A DNA stretch of 64,000 nucleotides from CAG-390 sp964522215 (GTDB lineage Bacteria > Bacillota > Clostridia > Oscillospirales > CAG-272). The notes below the pieces were generated by a model that worked only from the letters and a program-made list of their open reading frames with translations, was not told where the DNA came from and did not search any database. Position 1 is the stretch's first letter; every line of letters begins with the position of its first letter. The position numbers and the translations under genes were made by a program. The stretch covers positions 1-64,000 of the forward strand of contig CAZFVR010000002.1 in the NCBI GenBank assembly GCA_964522215.1. The letters are read 5' to 3'. Positions 22,892 to 32,687 of the stretch are shown one piece after another.

Positions 22892-24115
22892 ATGAACACA
22901 CAAACAAACGAAAAGCAGATGGGCGGCGCACCCGCCTGCGGTCGGCATTACTTTACATCCGAGTCGGTAACAGAGGGGCATCCCGATAAGCTTTGCGATA
23001 AGATATCCGATGCCGTGCTTGATGAGCTTTTGCGGCAGGATCCCATGTCGCGCGTGGCTTGTGAGGTCACCTGCACGACAGGACTCATCCTTATCATGGG
23101 CGAGATAACCACCGAGGGGTGTGTTGATTTTCAGCAGGTCGCGCGTGACACGGTAAGAGCCGTGGGCTACGACCGCGCAAAATACGGCTTTGACTGTGAC
23201 AGCTGTGCTGTCATCAGCTCGGTGCATGAGCAGTCCCCGGATATCGCACTTGGAGTTGACCGCTCCTATGAGGCTAAAAACGGTGAATCGGATGGTCTTG
23301 ATACCGGTGCAGGTGACCAAGGTCTTATGTTTGGCTATGCCTGCAACGAGACACCCGAGCTTATGCCCCTGCCCATTTCGCTGGCTCACAAGCTTGCCCT
23401 GAAGCTTACCGAGGTGAGAAAAAACGGCACTATCCCCTATCTCCGCCCGGACGGTAAAACGCAGGTGACGGTAGAGTATGACGGCGACCGCCCGGTGCGT
23501 GTGGATACGATAGTCGTCTCCTCACAGCACAGCGATACCGTAACGTTGGCACAGATCCGCGCCGATATCGAGCGCGAGGTGATCAATACCACTGTCCCCG
23601 CCGAGCTGCTTGATGAGAATACCAAGATATACGTAAACCCCACCGGCCGCTTTGTTATAGGCGGTCCTATGGGAGACAGCGGTCTTACCGGCCGCAAGAT
23701 CATAGTTGATACTTACGGCGGATATGCTCGCCACGGCGGCGGAGCTTTCTCCGGCAAGGATCCCACAAAGGTCGACCGTTCGGCATCCTATGCCGCACGT
23801 TATGTTGCCAAAAATATCGTTGCCGCGGGTCTGGCCGAGCGTTGCGAGATCCAAGTCGCCTACGCCATCGGTGTTGCACGTCCCGTTTCTGTTTTGGTGG
23901 ATACCTTCGGTACAGGTAAATACCCGGACGAGCAAATTGCCGCCGCGGTATCCGAGTGCTTTGACTTCCGCCCCGCTGCGATAATCAACAAGTTTGATCT
24001 GCGCCGCCCGATCTACTCGCAGGTGGCCGCATACGGACATATGGGACGTGAGGAGCTGGATCTTCCTTGGGAGCGCCGCGATCTTGTTCCCGCACTGCTG
24101 AGCGCGCTTAACTGA
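22892..24115 (+). CDS. metK: S-adenosylmethionine synthetase
   Basis: A 407-residue MetK that makes SAM from methionine and ATP. The signature HYFTSESVTEGHPDKLCDKISDAVLDELL lies near the start, GAGDQGLMFGYA and GGGAFSGKDPTKVDRSA (the P-loop-like motif) follow. I start at ATG 22892, after GGAAAGGAAG; an upstream frame from 22817 would translate the terminator and is not credible. Feedback control by the SAM riboswitch fits the product. It is followed by an unusual structured spacer. Confidence 0.97.
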   Translation: MNTQTNEKQMGGAPACGRHYFTSESVTEGHPDKLCDKISDAVLDELLRQDPMSRVACEVTCTTGLILIMGEITTEGCVDFQQVARDTVRAVGYDRAKYGFDCDSCAVISSVHEQSPDIALGVDRSYEAKNGESDGLDTGAGDQGLMFGYACNETPELMPLPISLAHKLALKLTEVRKNGTIPYLRPDGKTQVTVEYDGDRPVRVDTIVVSSQHSDTVTLAQIRADIEREVINTTVPAELLDENTKIYVNPTGRFVIGGPMGDSGLTGRKIIVDTYGGYARHGGGAFSGKDPTKVDRSASYAARYVAKNIVAAGLAERCEIQVAYAIGVARPVSVLVDTFGTGKYPDEQIAAAVSECFDFRPAAIINKFDLRRPIYSQVAAYGHMGREELDLPWERRDLVPALLSALN

Positions 24116-24126
24116 TCGTTTGCGCA

Positions 24127-24221
24127 CCTCCGCCGTATAGTTGCATATAATGTTAATGATGCAATTATGCAATTATGCAATAGGTAAGGATGCCACGTGG
24201 CATACCATCATACGGCGGAGG
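24127..24221 (+). promoter_or_regulatory. Structured leader that hides the ribosome site of the next gene
   Basis: A 12-base inverted repeat, CCTCCGCCGTAT (24127-24138) with ATACGGCGGAGG (24210-24221), encloses 71 bases. Its right arm contains the GGAGG site of the small gene. Inside are a 14-base perfect palindrome (24190-24203) and three tandem ATGCAATT-like units (about 24157-24180) that can pair with TTGCAT at 24141. It looks like a cis-regulatory RNA; it is not a family that I recognise. Confidence 0.5.
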
Positions 24222-24226
24222 TCCTA

Positions 24227-24544
24227 ATGCAGATATTTTTTGATGTTTTTGTAGCAGTGCTCGCCGTGTTTGGCGGGTATTCTGCACTAAAGCTGTTATC
24301 CGAGCGGTGCTTGACCCCGCGGCGCTTTAGACCCGCGGTCGCCTTGCATCTTGACGGCAACGAGGATGACGAGCTGATAGCGGCAATGGCGGAGGGCGCC
24401 GGCGCTATGTGGGTTCATTCGCGCCGCTTAGTGATATTGACTCCTCCCGCCGCGGACGGTGGGGCGGCGTTTGCCGAACGCGTGTCAAGGCTTTGCCCGG
24501 GGGCGGAGATAGTTGAGACTGCATCTCGGAGCGGCGAGGAATAG
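24227..24544 (+). CDS. Small single-span membrane protein of unknown function
   Basis: A 105-residue protein I do not recognise. It begins with one hydrophobic helix (residues 1-20, MQIFFDVFVAVLAVFGGYSA) and continues with a soluble acidic domain ending in an exposed ETASRSGEE tail, so it is probably anchored in the membrane with the domain inside the cell. I chose ATG 24227, 5 bases after GGAGG; the frame extends upstream to 24197 but would then run through the leader stem. recD2 follows after 84 bases. Confidence 0.6.
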   Translation: MQIFFDVFVAVLAVFGGYSALKLLSERCLTPRRFRPAVALHLDGNEDDELIAAMAEGAGAMWVHSRRLVILTPPAADGGAAFAERVSRLCPGAEIVETASRSGEE

Positions 24545-24628
24545 CTGAGCTTTTCGAGTCTGGCATTTATTAATTCTTTTATTGTTTTGAAATTGAGTTT
24601 TTATTTTAATTGATCGGGAGGTGATCGG

Positions 24629-26914
24629 ATGGCTCCGATGAGCATATTTGAAGAGGCGTTCGGTCGCCGTGGTGAAGACGCGGGCGCGGCGCGTGATGAC
24701 GGAACGCTTTGCGGTACGGTGGATGAGATAATCTACATGCGCGAGGACACCGGCTTTATGATCCTGACACTTGATGGTGAGGACGGCGGCATGCACACGG
24801 TGCTTGGCGTGATGCCGGATGTTACCGAGGGCGATCTTTTGCGTATGCACGGTCGGTTTGAGAACAATGCAAAATACGGCCGTCAGTTCCGCGTTTTCGA
24901 ATACACCCGCGAGCTGCCTAACGATGCGGCATCGATAGAGCGTTATCTTGCCTCGGGCGCGATACGCGGCATCAGGCAAAAGACCGCACACAAGATCGTT
25001 ATGCAGTTTGGCGAGGATACCTTTGATGTTATCGAAAATCATCCGGACTGGCTGGCGGAGCTGCCGGGCATTACGCTAAAGCGTGCGCGTGAGATATCCG
25101 AGGAGTTTAAACAGCAATCGGATATGCGCGGAACGGTTATGTTCTTTAGAGATTATTTCGGTCCGGAGATAACGATGCGCATCTATCGGCGTTTTGGTGA
25201 GGAATCGGTGGCGCTGGCAAAGGAGGATCCTTACGCGCTTTGCGGCAAGGTGCGCGGCGTTGGCTTTGACCGCACCGATGCCATGGCGCGCTCGCTGGGC
25301 ATTCCTGCCGATTCTCCTTCAAGGATAGAGAGCGGCGTGCGGCATGTACTCCTCTCAAACGCCGCGCAAAACGGGCATGTCTGCCTGCCGCGCGGCAAGC
25401 TTTCTTCTACCGCCGCAAGCATGCTGGAGGTAGATGCGGCGGCGGTGGAGAAGGCCATCGACAGGCTTATAACGGCAGGCGATGTTGTCTCCGAGCGGGA
25501 CGGTGAGGAGCGGCTGATATACGACCGTGTGGCATATGAGGATGAAAAATATATAGCCGATAAGCTTTGCAAGCTTGATCGGCGGTGCATTCCGATAGAT
25601 GCGTGCGACGTGGATGCCTTTATCAATAAAGAAGAAATGACGCGCGGCATAAAATATGCCGAGGCACAGCGGCGGGCTATATCCGATGCGCTGGCCAGCG
25701 GTGTTATGATACTGACGGGCGGCCCCGGAACAGGCAAGACTACCGTTGTACGTGCGCTGCTTGATATATTTGACAGCATGGATCTTGATACCGCGCTTGC
25801 TGCGCCGACAGGACGAGCTGCCAAAAGACTCTCCGAGGCTACGGCGCATGAGGCAAGGACAGTCCACCGCCTGCTTGAGGCAGAGTATTCGGTGGGTGAG
25901 GACGGCGACGAGCGGATAACCTTTCGCCGCTGCGAAAAGGATCTTTTGGACGAGCATGTAATTATCGTTGATGAGGCATCAATGCTTGATTCCGCCCTTA
26001 CCGCCGCCTTGCTGCGCGCAATAAAGCCGGGGGCGAGGCTGATAATCATTGGGGATGCCGATCAGCTGCCGTCGGTCGGCGCGGGTAACGTGCTGCACGA
26101 TCTTGTGGCATCCGGAGCTTTTTCGACTGTTTGCCTTACCGAGATATTCCGTCAGGCGCGCGAGTCGCTGATAGTTACCAACGCGCATGCCATAAACCAC
26201 GGGGATATGCCAACGCTTGACGCAAAGGACCGTGATTTCTTCTTTCTGTCGCGCTCGAGCGATAATGATATTGCCGCCACGGTGGCCGAGCTGTGCGTGT
26301 GGCGCTTGCCTGCCGCCTACGGTGTAGATCCCGCCTCCGAGATACAGGTGATAACCCCTTCGCGTAAGGGCGCGGGCGGCACGCAAAACCTTAATGCGCT
26401 GCTGCAACGTGCGTTCAATCCGCCCTCCCCGGATAAGCGGGAGGTGCGCTCGCGGGATATCATCTTTCGCGTTGGGGATAAGGTCATGCAGACCCGCAAC
26501 AACTACGAGATAGAGTGGAGCCGCGGCAATAAGGACGGTATGGGGATATTCAACGGTGATATAGGCATCATCGAGAGCATAAACACCTCCTCGCAAAGCA
26601 TGACGATAAACTTTGACGAGCGGATAGTCGAGTATGAGTTTTCCGCTCTTGAGGATATGGAGCTGGCTTACGCCATCACGGTGCACAAGAGCCAGGGCAG
26701 TGAATACCCGATAGTTGTGATACCTATGTATGAGGCGCCGTATATGCTCCTCACACGCAATCTCTTTTACACTGCGGTAACGCGGGCACAGCGCATGGTG
26801 ATACTGGTCGGCAGGCAGGATATCGTCCGCACGATGGTAGAGAACAAGCGCCAGCTGCTTCGTTATACAGGACTTGACAGGCGATTGGCAGAGGCCGCGG
26901 GAGGCAAAAAATGA
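24629..26914 (+). CDS. recD2: ATP-dependent RecD-like DNA helicase (RecD2)
   Basis: A 761-residue SF1 helicase of the RecD2 group, which works without RecB and RecC in repair and fork restart. The N-terminal OB-like part (GTVDEIIYMREDTGFMIL) and helix-hairpin-helix repeats (PGITLKRAREISEEF) come first. The Walker A GGPGTGKT is at residues 364-371, VDEASMLD is motif II, GDADQLPSVGAGNVL motif III, and TVHKSQGSEYP plus YTAVTRAQRM close the motor. The size and order match RecD2. GGGAGGTGA precedes ATG 24629. comF overlaps its stop by 4 bases. Confidence 0.95.
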   Translation: MAPMSIFEEAFGRRGEDAGAARDDGTLCGTVDEIIYMREDTGFMILTLDGEDGGMHTVLGVMPDVTEGDLLRMHGRFENNAKYGRQFRVFEYTRELPNDAASIERYLASGAIRGIRQKTAHKIVMQFGEDTFDVIENHPDWLAELPGITLKRAREISEEFKQQSDMRGTVMFFRDYFGPEITMRIYRRFGEESVALAKEDPYALCGKVRGVGFDRTDAMARSLGIPADSPSRIESGVRHVLLSNAAQNGHVCLPRGKLSSTAASMLEVDAAAVEKAIDRLITAGDVVSERDGEERLIYDRVAYEDEKYIADKLCKLDRRCIPIDACDVDAFINKEEMTRGIKYAEAQRRAISDALASGVMILTGGPGTGKTTVVRALLDIFDSMDLDTALAAPTGRAAKRLSEATAHEARTVHRLLEAEYSVGEDGDERITFRRCEKDLLDEHVIIVDEASMLDSALTAALLRAIKPGARLIIIGDADQLPSVGAGNVLHDLVASGAFSTVCLTEIFRQARESLIVTNAHAINHGDMPTLDAKDRDFFFLSRSSDNDIAATVAELCVWRLPAAYGVDPASEIQVITPSRKGAGGTQNLNALLQRAFNPPSPDKREVRSRDIIFRVGDKVMQTRNNYEIEWSRGNKDGMGIFNGDIGIIESINTSSQSMTINFDERIVEYEFSALEDMELAYAITVHKSQGSEYPIVVIPMYEAPYMLLTRNLFYTAVTRAQRMVILVGRQDIVRTMVENKRQLLRYTGLDRRLAEAAGGKK

Positions 26915-27792
26915 CGGATGTCGGCAAATGCTCGGCACGTGCGAGCGATGTCACGACGGCGAGGATCTGGAACAGCCCACTGACCGAACGTGAGCGGAGA
27001 GCACGGCACGCGAGGGAAACATGGCGGAGCATCACCCGACGCGTGCGCCGCGTGCTTTGGGGTGAGAGCTGTATCTGTTGCGGCGACCGCGGTGTGGGTG
27101 ACGAGCTGCTGTGCGGTGAATGCGCCGCGCGCTTTCAAGCAAAGCTTGTGGAGATATGCCCCGAGTGCGGGCTTGAGCGAGTGCGCTGTCTTTGTGCGCC
27201 GCCGCACCTGCGCGAGGCGGGGTGCGATATGCTCTTAAAGCTTGCGGCGTATGATGCCGGTGACTCGGAATGTCCGCTGAATGTGATAATAGCGCGGCAA
27301 AAGCGCTTGCGGGATAGCGAAGCGGCCCGCTTTTTGGCAGAGCTTTTGTCAGCGCCTCTTTGCGAGCTTATGGAGGGCATGGGCTGCCGCCCCGCGGATG
27401 TTATAATAAGCTATGTGCCGCGCGATCCCGCAAAGGTGCGCGAGATAGGGCACGATCAAGCCAAAATGCTGGCTGCCGCACTGGCCGAGCGGCTTTTGGT
27501 GCCGATGCGCCAAACGCTTTACCGCCGAGCCGGCTCACGTGAGCAGAAAAAGCTTACCGCCGCCGAGAGGCAACGTAACGTGCAGTCGCGCTTTGCCGTT
27601 GCGCGGGGAGTGCGTGGGGATGATATTGCGGGCAAGTGGGTGATACTGGTGGATGATCTGGTCACCACAGGCGCAACAGCCGGCGCTTGTGCTGCAGTGC
27701 TCTCGGCCCTTGGTGCGCAGGTGATCTGCGCGGCAGTGGCATATACACCTCCGCGTGCGGAGGGCGCGAGCGGGGACGCTTCCCTAATATGA
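26911..27792 (+). CDS. ComF family protein (phosphoribosyltransferase fold)
   Basis: A 293-residue protein with an N-terminal zinc-finger region of paired Cys (CICCGDRG...LLCGEC, then CPECG and CLC near residues 45-95) and a C-terminal phosphoribosyltransferase domain with the PRPP loop VDDLVTTGAT at residues 247-256. Family members take part in DNA uptake (ComFC) or DNA processing. Its ATGA overlap with recD2 indicates an operon joining helicase and ComF. No other competence genes are in view. A terminator follows. Confidence 0.88.
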   Translation: MTDVGKCSARASDVTTARIWNSPLTERERRARHARETWRSITRRVRRVLWGESCICCGDRGVGDELLCGECAARFQAKLVEICPECGLERVRCLCAPPHLREAGCDMLLKLAAYDAGDSECPLNVIIARQKRLRDSEAARFLAELLSAPLCELMEGMGCRPADVIISYVPRDPAKVREIGHDQAKMLAAALAERLLVPMRQTLYRRAGSREQKKLTAAERQRNVQSRFAVARGVRGDDIAGKWVILVDDLVTTGATAGACAAVLSALGAQVICAAVAYTPPRAEGASGDASLI

Positions 27793-27815
27793 TCCCTGAA
27801 AAAAAGATAATATCC

Positions 27816-27848
27816 GGACTTGCCGGGCTTTTGGCAAGTCCTTTTTTT
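27816..27848 (+). terminator. Terminator of recD2-comF
   Basis: A 9-base perfect stem (27816-27824 with 27833-27841) is followed by seven T, 24 bases after the comF stop. Confidence 0.9.
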
Positions 27849-27876
27849 ATATTTTTCTTAAATTTATCGAAAACGG

Positions 27877-27905
27877 TTGCATTTTGGCCGAATGTAGTAT
27901 ATAAT
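27877..27905 (+). promoter_or_regulatory. Promoter of mreB
   Basis: TTGCAT (27877-27882) and TATAAT (27900-27905) with a 17-base spacer, about 90 bases before the gene. Confidence 0.75.
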
Positions 27906-27994
27906 TATTATGTGTCATTGTTTTCGCCGTTCGCGGGAGGGTGACATATGATATATAAGATATAAAAAAGATAAAAATGAACGGATAAAGATAA

Positions 27995-29032
27995 ATGTTT
28001 GATTTTACATTCAGAAAGGACATAGGCATCGACCTTGGCACGGCAACGGTACTTGTTTACGTCAACGGCAAGGGGATAGTGCTTACCGAGCCGTCGGTGG
28101 TCGCGCTTGAGGCGGACAGCGGGCGGATAATCAAGGTCGGGCGCGAGGCACAGATGATGCTGGGGCGCACGCCTGAAAATATTTTGGCGGTCAGACCGTT
28201 GCGGGACGGCGTTATAAGTCAATATGATGTTACGCTTAAAATGCTGCAGCATTTTATACGCTCGGCATGCGGAACGCTCATGAGCCCGCGCCGCGTGGTC
28301 ATATGCATACCCTCCGGTATTACAGAGGTCGAGGAGCGCGCTGTGGTGGATGCCGCAAAGCAGGTGGGCGCACGCTCGGCGTATCTTATCGAGGAGCCTG
28401 TGGCGGCCGCCATCGGTGCGGGGATAGATATATCCGCGCCAAACGGCAACATGATAGTGGATATAGGCGGCGGCACGACGGATATTGCCGTTATCTCGCT
28501 GGGCGGTGTTGTGGTATCCGAGTCGATAAAGATTGCAGGAGATAAGTTTGATGAGGCGATAATGCGCTATGTACGGCGCAAATATAACGTGCTTATCGGC
28601 GAGCGCACGGCGGAAAGCATAAAAATAAGGATAGGCGCGGTGTACGATCACGATGTGCCGAAGCTTATGGAGGTCAAGGGGAGGTGTCTTGCGCAGGGGC
28701 TGCCCAAGGTGATAACCCTCTCCTCACGCGAGATGCTTGAGGCGATGTACGAGCCGATAACCGCTATAATAGAGAGCATATGTCAGGTCATTGAGCGCAC
28801 CCCGCCCGAGCTTGTGGGGGATATACTGCACAACGGCATCGTTATGACGGGCGGCGGCTCTTTGCTTTACGGATTTGATAGGCTCCTGACCGAAATGACC
28901 GGCATTCGCACCAAGGTGGCAAAAAATCCGGTGCAGTGCGTGGCTATCGGCACCGGTCGCTCGCTTGAGAATATCGATGCGCTGACCGAGGGTGCGATAA
29001 ACATGGCAAGGGCGCGGCAACAGCGGCTCTGA
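27995..29032 (+). CDS. mreB: Rod shape-determining protein MreB/Mbl
   Basis: A 345-residue bacterial actin. The phosphate-1 loop IGIDLGTATVLVY sits at about 10-22, IDIGGGTTDIAVISLGG is phosphate-2, and NGIVMTGGGSLLYGFD is the adenosine motif. It forms membrane-bound filaments that organise cell-wall synthesis, together with RodA, encoded 6 kb downstream. mreC and mreD are not adjacent, so this may be an Mbl-type or solo paralogue. A consensus promoter precedes it; the ATG at 27995 has a modest ribosome site (GGATAAAG). Confidence 0.93.
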   Translation: MFDFTFRKDIGIDLGTATVLVYVNGKGIVLTEPSVVALEADSGRIIKVGREAQMMLGRTPENILAVRPLRDGVISQYDVTLKMLQHFIRSACGTLMSPRRVVICIPSGITEVEERAVVDAAKQVGARSAYLIEEPVAAAIGAGIDISAPNGNMIVDIGGGTTDIAVISLGGVVVSESIKIAGDKFDEAIMRYVRRKYNVLIGERTAESIKIRIGAVYDHDVPKLMEVKGRCLAQGLPKVITLSSREMLEAMYEPITAIIESICQVIERTPPELVGDILHNGIVMTGGGSLLYGFDRLLTEMTGIRTKVAKNPVQCVAIGTGRSLENIDALTEGAINMARARQQRL

Positions 29033-29114
29033 TGCAAAAATAACAACATAACGTCAAATACGAAAATAAGATCCTATCTATATTATTAAACTAAACCAAG
29101 GAACGGTGATCACC

Positions 29115-30557
29115 ATGAAATATGTAACAGAGGGGCTTGAGCCTCGCCGAGTGCTTGAGCTTTTTGAGGAGATATCCGCTATTCCGCGCGGCTCGGGAAA
29201 TGAGCGTGCGGTGGCCGGATTTATTGAGAACTTTGCAAAGGAGCGCGGCTGTTTTTGCCAAAGAGACAAAAACAACAACGTTTTTGTGCGCATCCCCGCC
29301 ACTGCCGGCAGGGAGGGCGAGGCGGCCGTGATGCTGCAGGGTCACACAGATATGGTGTGCGAAAAAAACAGCGGTGTGGCGCATGATTTTATGAATGACG
29401 GACTGGAGCTTTATCTTGAGGATGGCTGGCTCCGCGCCCGTGGCACGACTCTTGGCGGCGACGACGGCGCGGCGGTAGCCATGATGCTTGCAGTGATCGA
29501 CGGCGAGGTGGAGTCTCACCCGACGGTCGAGTGCCTCTTTACCGTTGACGAGGAGGTGGGCTTGCTCGGTGCGGGCAGCTTTGATTATTCGGTAGTCACC
29601 GCCAAGCGGCTTATAAACCTTGACAGCGAGGAGGAGGGGGCGGTGACCGTTGGCTGTGCCGGCGGCGTGCGCTCTGATATGACCATCCCTTGCAAATACC
29701 AAGATCTGCGCGGCGAGGCGCTTGATATTACCGTCTCCGGCTTGGCCGGCGGTCATTCGGGGGAAAACATCAACTGCGGTCGCGCAAATGCCATAAAGCT
29801 TATGGGCAGACTGCTGGCCACTCTTGCAGGGCGTATGCGGGTAGATCTTGTAACGCTTTCGGGCGGCGGCAAGGATAATGCCATCCCGCGTGAGGCGACG
29901 GCAACCGTTGCCGTTGCAAATGTCGAGCGTGCGGCAAAGGCCGTGCTGCGCGAGGCGGAGCGCATTCGCGCCGAGCTTTGCGCCGAGGATGCCGGCTTTA
30001 CCGTTGGCTGTTCGCTCTCCGCCGCGGAGCATGATAGGATGATGACTGCAGATACTACCCGCCGCGTTATAGGCGTTTTGGCATCTGTACAAAACGGAGT
30101 TATTGAAATGAGCCGCCAAATTCCCGGACTTGTGGGCTTCTCCCGTAACCTTGGCGTTCTTACAACATGTGAGGATGGCGTCTCCATTGTATTTTCCTCT
30201 CGCTCTCCCGTTGAATCTCAGCTTGATGCGTCGGTGACGTCGCTTGATGCACTGGCGGCCATGGCGGGCGGAAAAACACGTCACTACAGCCGCTACCCCG
30301 GTTGGGATATGTTGGGGCGCTCCCCCCTGCGCACAAAATATCTGCGTGTGGCGGAGCGTGTGCTGGGCTACGCGCCGCGCGTTACCGTGATACACGCGGG
30401 GCTTGAGTGCGGCATTATCCGCTCTCACCTGCCAAAGCTTGATGTGATATCTATCGGGCCGGATATGCGCGGGATACACTCTCCCGATGAGGCACTCTCC
30501 ATCGCCTCCGTAGAGCGCATCTGGCGTATCGTTTGCGAGATGCTGGCTACCAAGTAA
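29115..30557 (+). CDS. pepD: Aminoacyl-histidine dipeptidase PepD (M20C)
   Basis: A 480-residue cytosolic metallopeptidase that splits Xaa-His and other unspecific dipeptides. The first metal ligand motif GHTDMV lies at about 76-81, LGGDDGAAVAM carries the bridging Asp, TVDEEVGLLGA the catalytic and binding Glu, and the dimerisation/lid part contains GGHSGENIN. The C-terminal metal His follows in IHAGLECGI. I use ATG 29115 rather than GTG 29106, because AAGGAA sits 12 bases before it. It is alone and ends at a terminator. Confidence 0.93.
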   Translation: MKYVTEGLEPRRVLELFEEISAIPRGSGNERAVAGFIENFAKERGCFCQRDKNNNVFVRIPATAGREGEAAVMLQGHTDMVCEKNSGVAHDFMNDGLELYLEDGWLRARGTTLGGDDGAAVAMMLAVIDGEVESHPTVECLFTVDEEVGLLGAGSFDYSVVTAKRLINLDSEEEGAVTVGCAGGVRSDMTIPCKYQDLRGEALDITVSGLAGGHSGENINCGRANAIKLMGRLLATLAGRMRVDLVTLSGGGKDNAIPREATATVAVANVERAAKAVLREAERIRAELCAEDAGFTVGCSLSAAEHDRMMTADTTRRVIGVLASVQNGVIEMSRQIPGLVGFSRNLGVLTTCEDGVSIVFSSRSPVESQLDASVTSLDALAAMAGGKTRHYSRYPGWDMLGRSPLRTKYLRVAERVLGYAPRVTVIHAGLECGIIRSHLPKLDVISIGPDMRGIHSPDEALSIASVERIWRIVCEMLATK

Positions 30558-30610
30558 GCTCGGGGGTCCTTGTACTTGATATTGGTCAAACGATAGTTTT
30601 ATCTCTCTGT

Positions 30611-30647
30611 CGGGTCGCCGCACCGCGGCGACCCGATGTTTTGTTTT
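30611..30647 (+). terminator. Terminator after pepD
   Basis: An 11-base perfect stem (30611-30621 with 30625-30635) with a 3-base loop, followed by a T-rich stretch. Confidence 0.88.
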
Positions 30648-30789
30648 GTGCAATCAAGATATATAAAAAATTCACATACTCGTCAGAAATATATTTATGC
30701 GCTGTCACGCTCTGATATTATAATGATAATATGAGGGGCTGAGGTCACCGCCTGCGGTCCACATGTTTTAGATATGGAGCATCTGCGAT

Positions 30790-32622
30790 ATGAATGAAGT
30801 TAAAAAGCCCAAAAAACCGCTGATATTTTACTACTGCATCGTTCTGGCGGTGATATTGTTCATCAATATCTTTGTAACGCCCATGATAGCGCGCAGTCAG
30901 ATAAAGGAGGTCGATTACGGCACCTTTATGGACCGGACAGAGGAAAAGCAGATAGACAGGGTAGAGATACAGGAATCTGTTATCCTGTTTACCCTTAAGG
31001 ATGACAAAACGATATACAAGACCGGCAAGCTCAGCGATGCGGGGCTTGTGGATCGCCTGCGCGAGTCAGGCGCGATCTTTGCGGGCGAGATCATCGAGGA
31101 GGCCTCCCCTATCGTATCATTTTTGGTATCCTGGGTGCTGCCGATCGTTATGTTTATCGTTATAGGTCAGCTGCTCTCCCGCATGATAATGAAAAAAGCG
31201 GGCGGCGGCAACAATTCCATGATGTTCAACATGGGCAAGAGCAATGCAAAGGTCTATGTTAAGTCGTCAAACGGCATAAAATTTTCGGATGTTGCGGGTG
31301 AGGACGAGGCAAAGGAGAACCTTGCCGAGATCGTTCACTACCTGCACGACCCAAAGCAGTATGAGGAGATAGGCGCATCCATGCCCAAGGGCATACTGCT
31401 CGTAGGCCCTCCCGGTACAGGTAAGACCATGCTTGCAAAGGCTGTGGCAGGCGAGGCGAACGTGCCGTTCTTCTCAATGTCCGGCTCTGAATTTGTTGAG
31501 ATGTTCGTTGGTATGGGCGCATCAAAGGTGCGCGATCTGTTTAGTCAGGCAAAGGAAAAAGCCCCCTGCATCGTTTTTATCGATGAGATAGATGCCATCG
31601 GTCAAAAGCGCGAGGGCAGGATCGGCGGCAATGACGAGCGCGAGCAAACTCTAAACCAGCTGCTGACCGAAATGGACGGCTTTGAGGGCAACGCGGGGGT
31701 CGTCATTTTGGCGGCCACCAACCGCCCCGAGGTGCTGGACCCTGCACTCACCCGCCCGGGTCGTTTTGACCGCCGCGTGCCGGTAGAGCTGCCGGATCTG
31801 CGCGGGCGCGAGGAGATACTCCGCGTGCATGCAAAAAAGATAAAAACCGAGCCGGGTATCGATTATCAGCATATCGCCAGAATGGCATCAGGTGCATCGG
31901 GCGCCGAGCTTGCCAATATAGTCAACGAGGCGGCGCTCCGCGCTATCCGCAACGGCAGAAAGGCCGCGTCTCAAGCGGATATGGAGGAGAGCATTGAGGT
32001 GGTCATTGCGGGATACCAAAAGAAGAACGCAATTTTGACCGATAAAGAAAAAATGATAGTTTCCTATCACGAGATCGGGCATGCACTGGTGGCTGCCATG
32101 CAAACGCATTCCGCACCGGTACAAAAGATAACCATAGTGCCGCGCACATCCGGCGCACTCGGCTACACAATGCAGGTGGACGAGGGTAATCATTATCTTA
32201 TGAGCCGTGAGGAGATAGAAAACAAGATAGCTACCTTCACCGGCGGCAGAGCCGCAGAGGAGATAGCAGTTGGATCGATATCCACAGGTGCATCCAATGA
32301 TATCGAGCAGGCCACCCGCCTTGCCCGTGCCATGATAACGCGCTATGGTATGAGCAACGATTTTGGCATGGTCGCGCTGGAAAACGTAACAAATCAATAT
32401 CTTGGCGGCGATACAACGCTTGCCTGTTCACCGCAAACTCAGGCGGAGGTCGACCGCTTGGTGGTGGAGCTTATCGGTCGCGAATACGATAAGGCTAAAA
32501 AGATAATTATTGAAAACCGTGCAAAGCTTGAGGAGCTTGCAAAATATCTTTATGAGAACGAAACTATCACGGGCGATGAGTTTATGAGGATACTCGGCGC
32601 ATCGGCGGATAGCGATAACTGA
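30790..32622 (+). CDS. ftsH: ATP-dependent zinc metalloprotease FtsH
   Basis: A 610-residue membrane-anchored AAA+ protease that degrades misfolded membrane proteins and regulators. Two N-terminal transmembrane helices flank a short extracytoplasmic domain (residues about 10-30 and 110-130). Walker A GPPGTGKT is at 206-213, the second region of homology carries ATNRPEVLDPALTRPGRFDR, and the zinc site HEIGH is at 427-431 (Ile where most have Ala). The third metal ligand Asp lies in the GASNDIEQAT part. It appears monocistronic, with a hairpin 19 bases after the stop. Confidence 0.97.
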   Translation: MNEVKKPKKPLIFYYCIVLAVILFINIFVTPMIARSQIKEVDYGTFMDRTEEKQIDRVEIQESVILFTLKDDKTIYKTGKLSDAGLVDRLRESGAIFAGEIIEEASPIVSFLVSWVLPIVMFIVIGQLLSRMIMKKAGGGNNSMMFNMGKSNAKVYVKSSNGIKFSDVAGEDEAKENLAEIVHYLHDPKQYEEIGASMPKGILLVGPPGTGKTMLAKAVAGEANVPFFSMSGSEFVEMFVGMGASKVRDLFSQAKEKAPCIVFIDEIDAIGQKREGRIGGNDEREQTLNQLLTEMDGFEGNAGVVILAATNRPEVLDPALTRPGRFDRRVPVELPDLRGREEILRVHAKKIKTEPGIDYQHIARMASGASGAELANIVNEAALRAIRNGRKAASQADMEESIEVVIAGYQKKNAILTDKEKMIVSYHEIGHALVAAMQTHSAPVQKITIVPRTSGALGYTMQVDEGNHYLMSREEIENKIATFTGGRAAEEIAVGSISTGASNDIEQATRLARAMITRYGMSNDFGMVALENVTNQYLGGDTTLACSPQTQAEVDRLVVELIGREYDKAKKIIIENRAKLEELAKYLYENETITGDEFMRILGASADSDN

Positions 32623-32640
32623 CATTTAGAAAAAAGGAGA

Positions 32641-32676
32641 GCCGCGCGGTGTGGCATAAGATCCACATCGCGCGGC
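32641..32676 (+). terminator. Hairpin between ftsH and the next gene
   Basis: A 14-base stem (32641-32654 with 32663-32676, one G-U) with an 8-base loop. No T-run follows. It also covers a GTG (32649) that has a GGAG site 9 bases upstream, so it could control translation of the next gene instead of ending the ftsH transcript. Confidence 0.6.
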
Positions 32677-32687
32677 AAACTGAAAAA

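Noticed and set aside
24157..24180. ATGCAATT repeats considered as a replication origin or iteron array
   Set aside because: Only three units, inside a hairpin leader, without DnaA boxes or a replication gene nearby.
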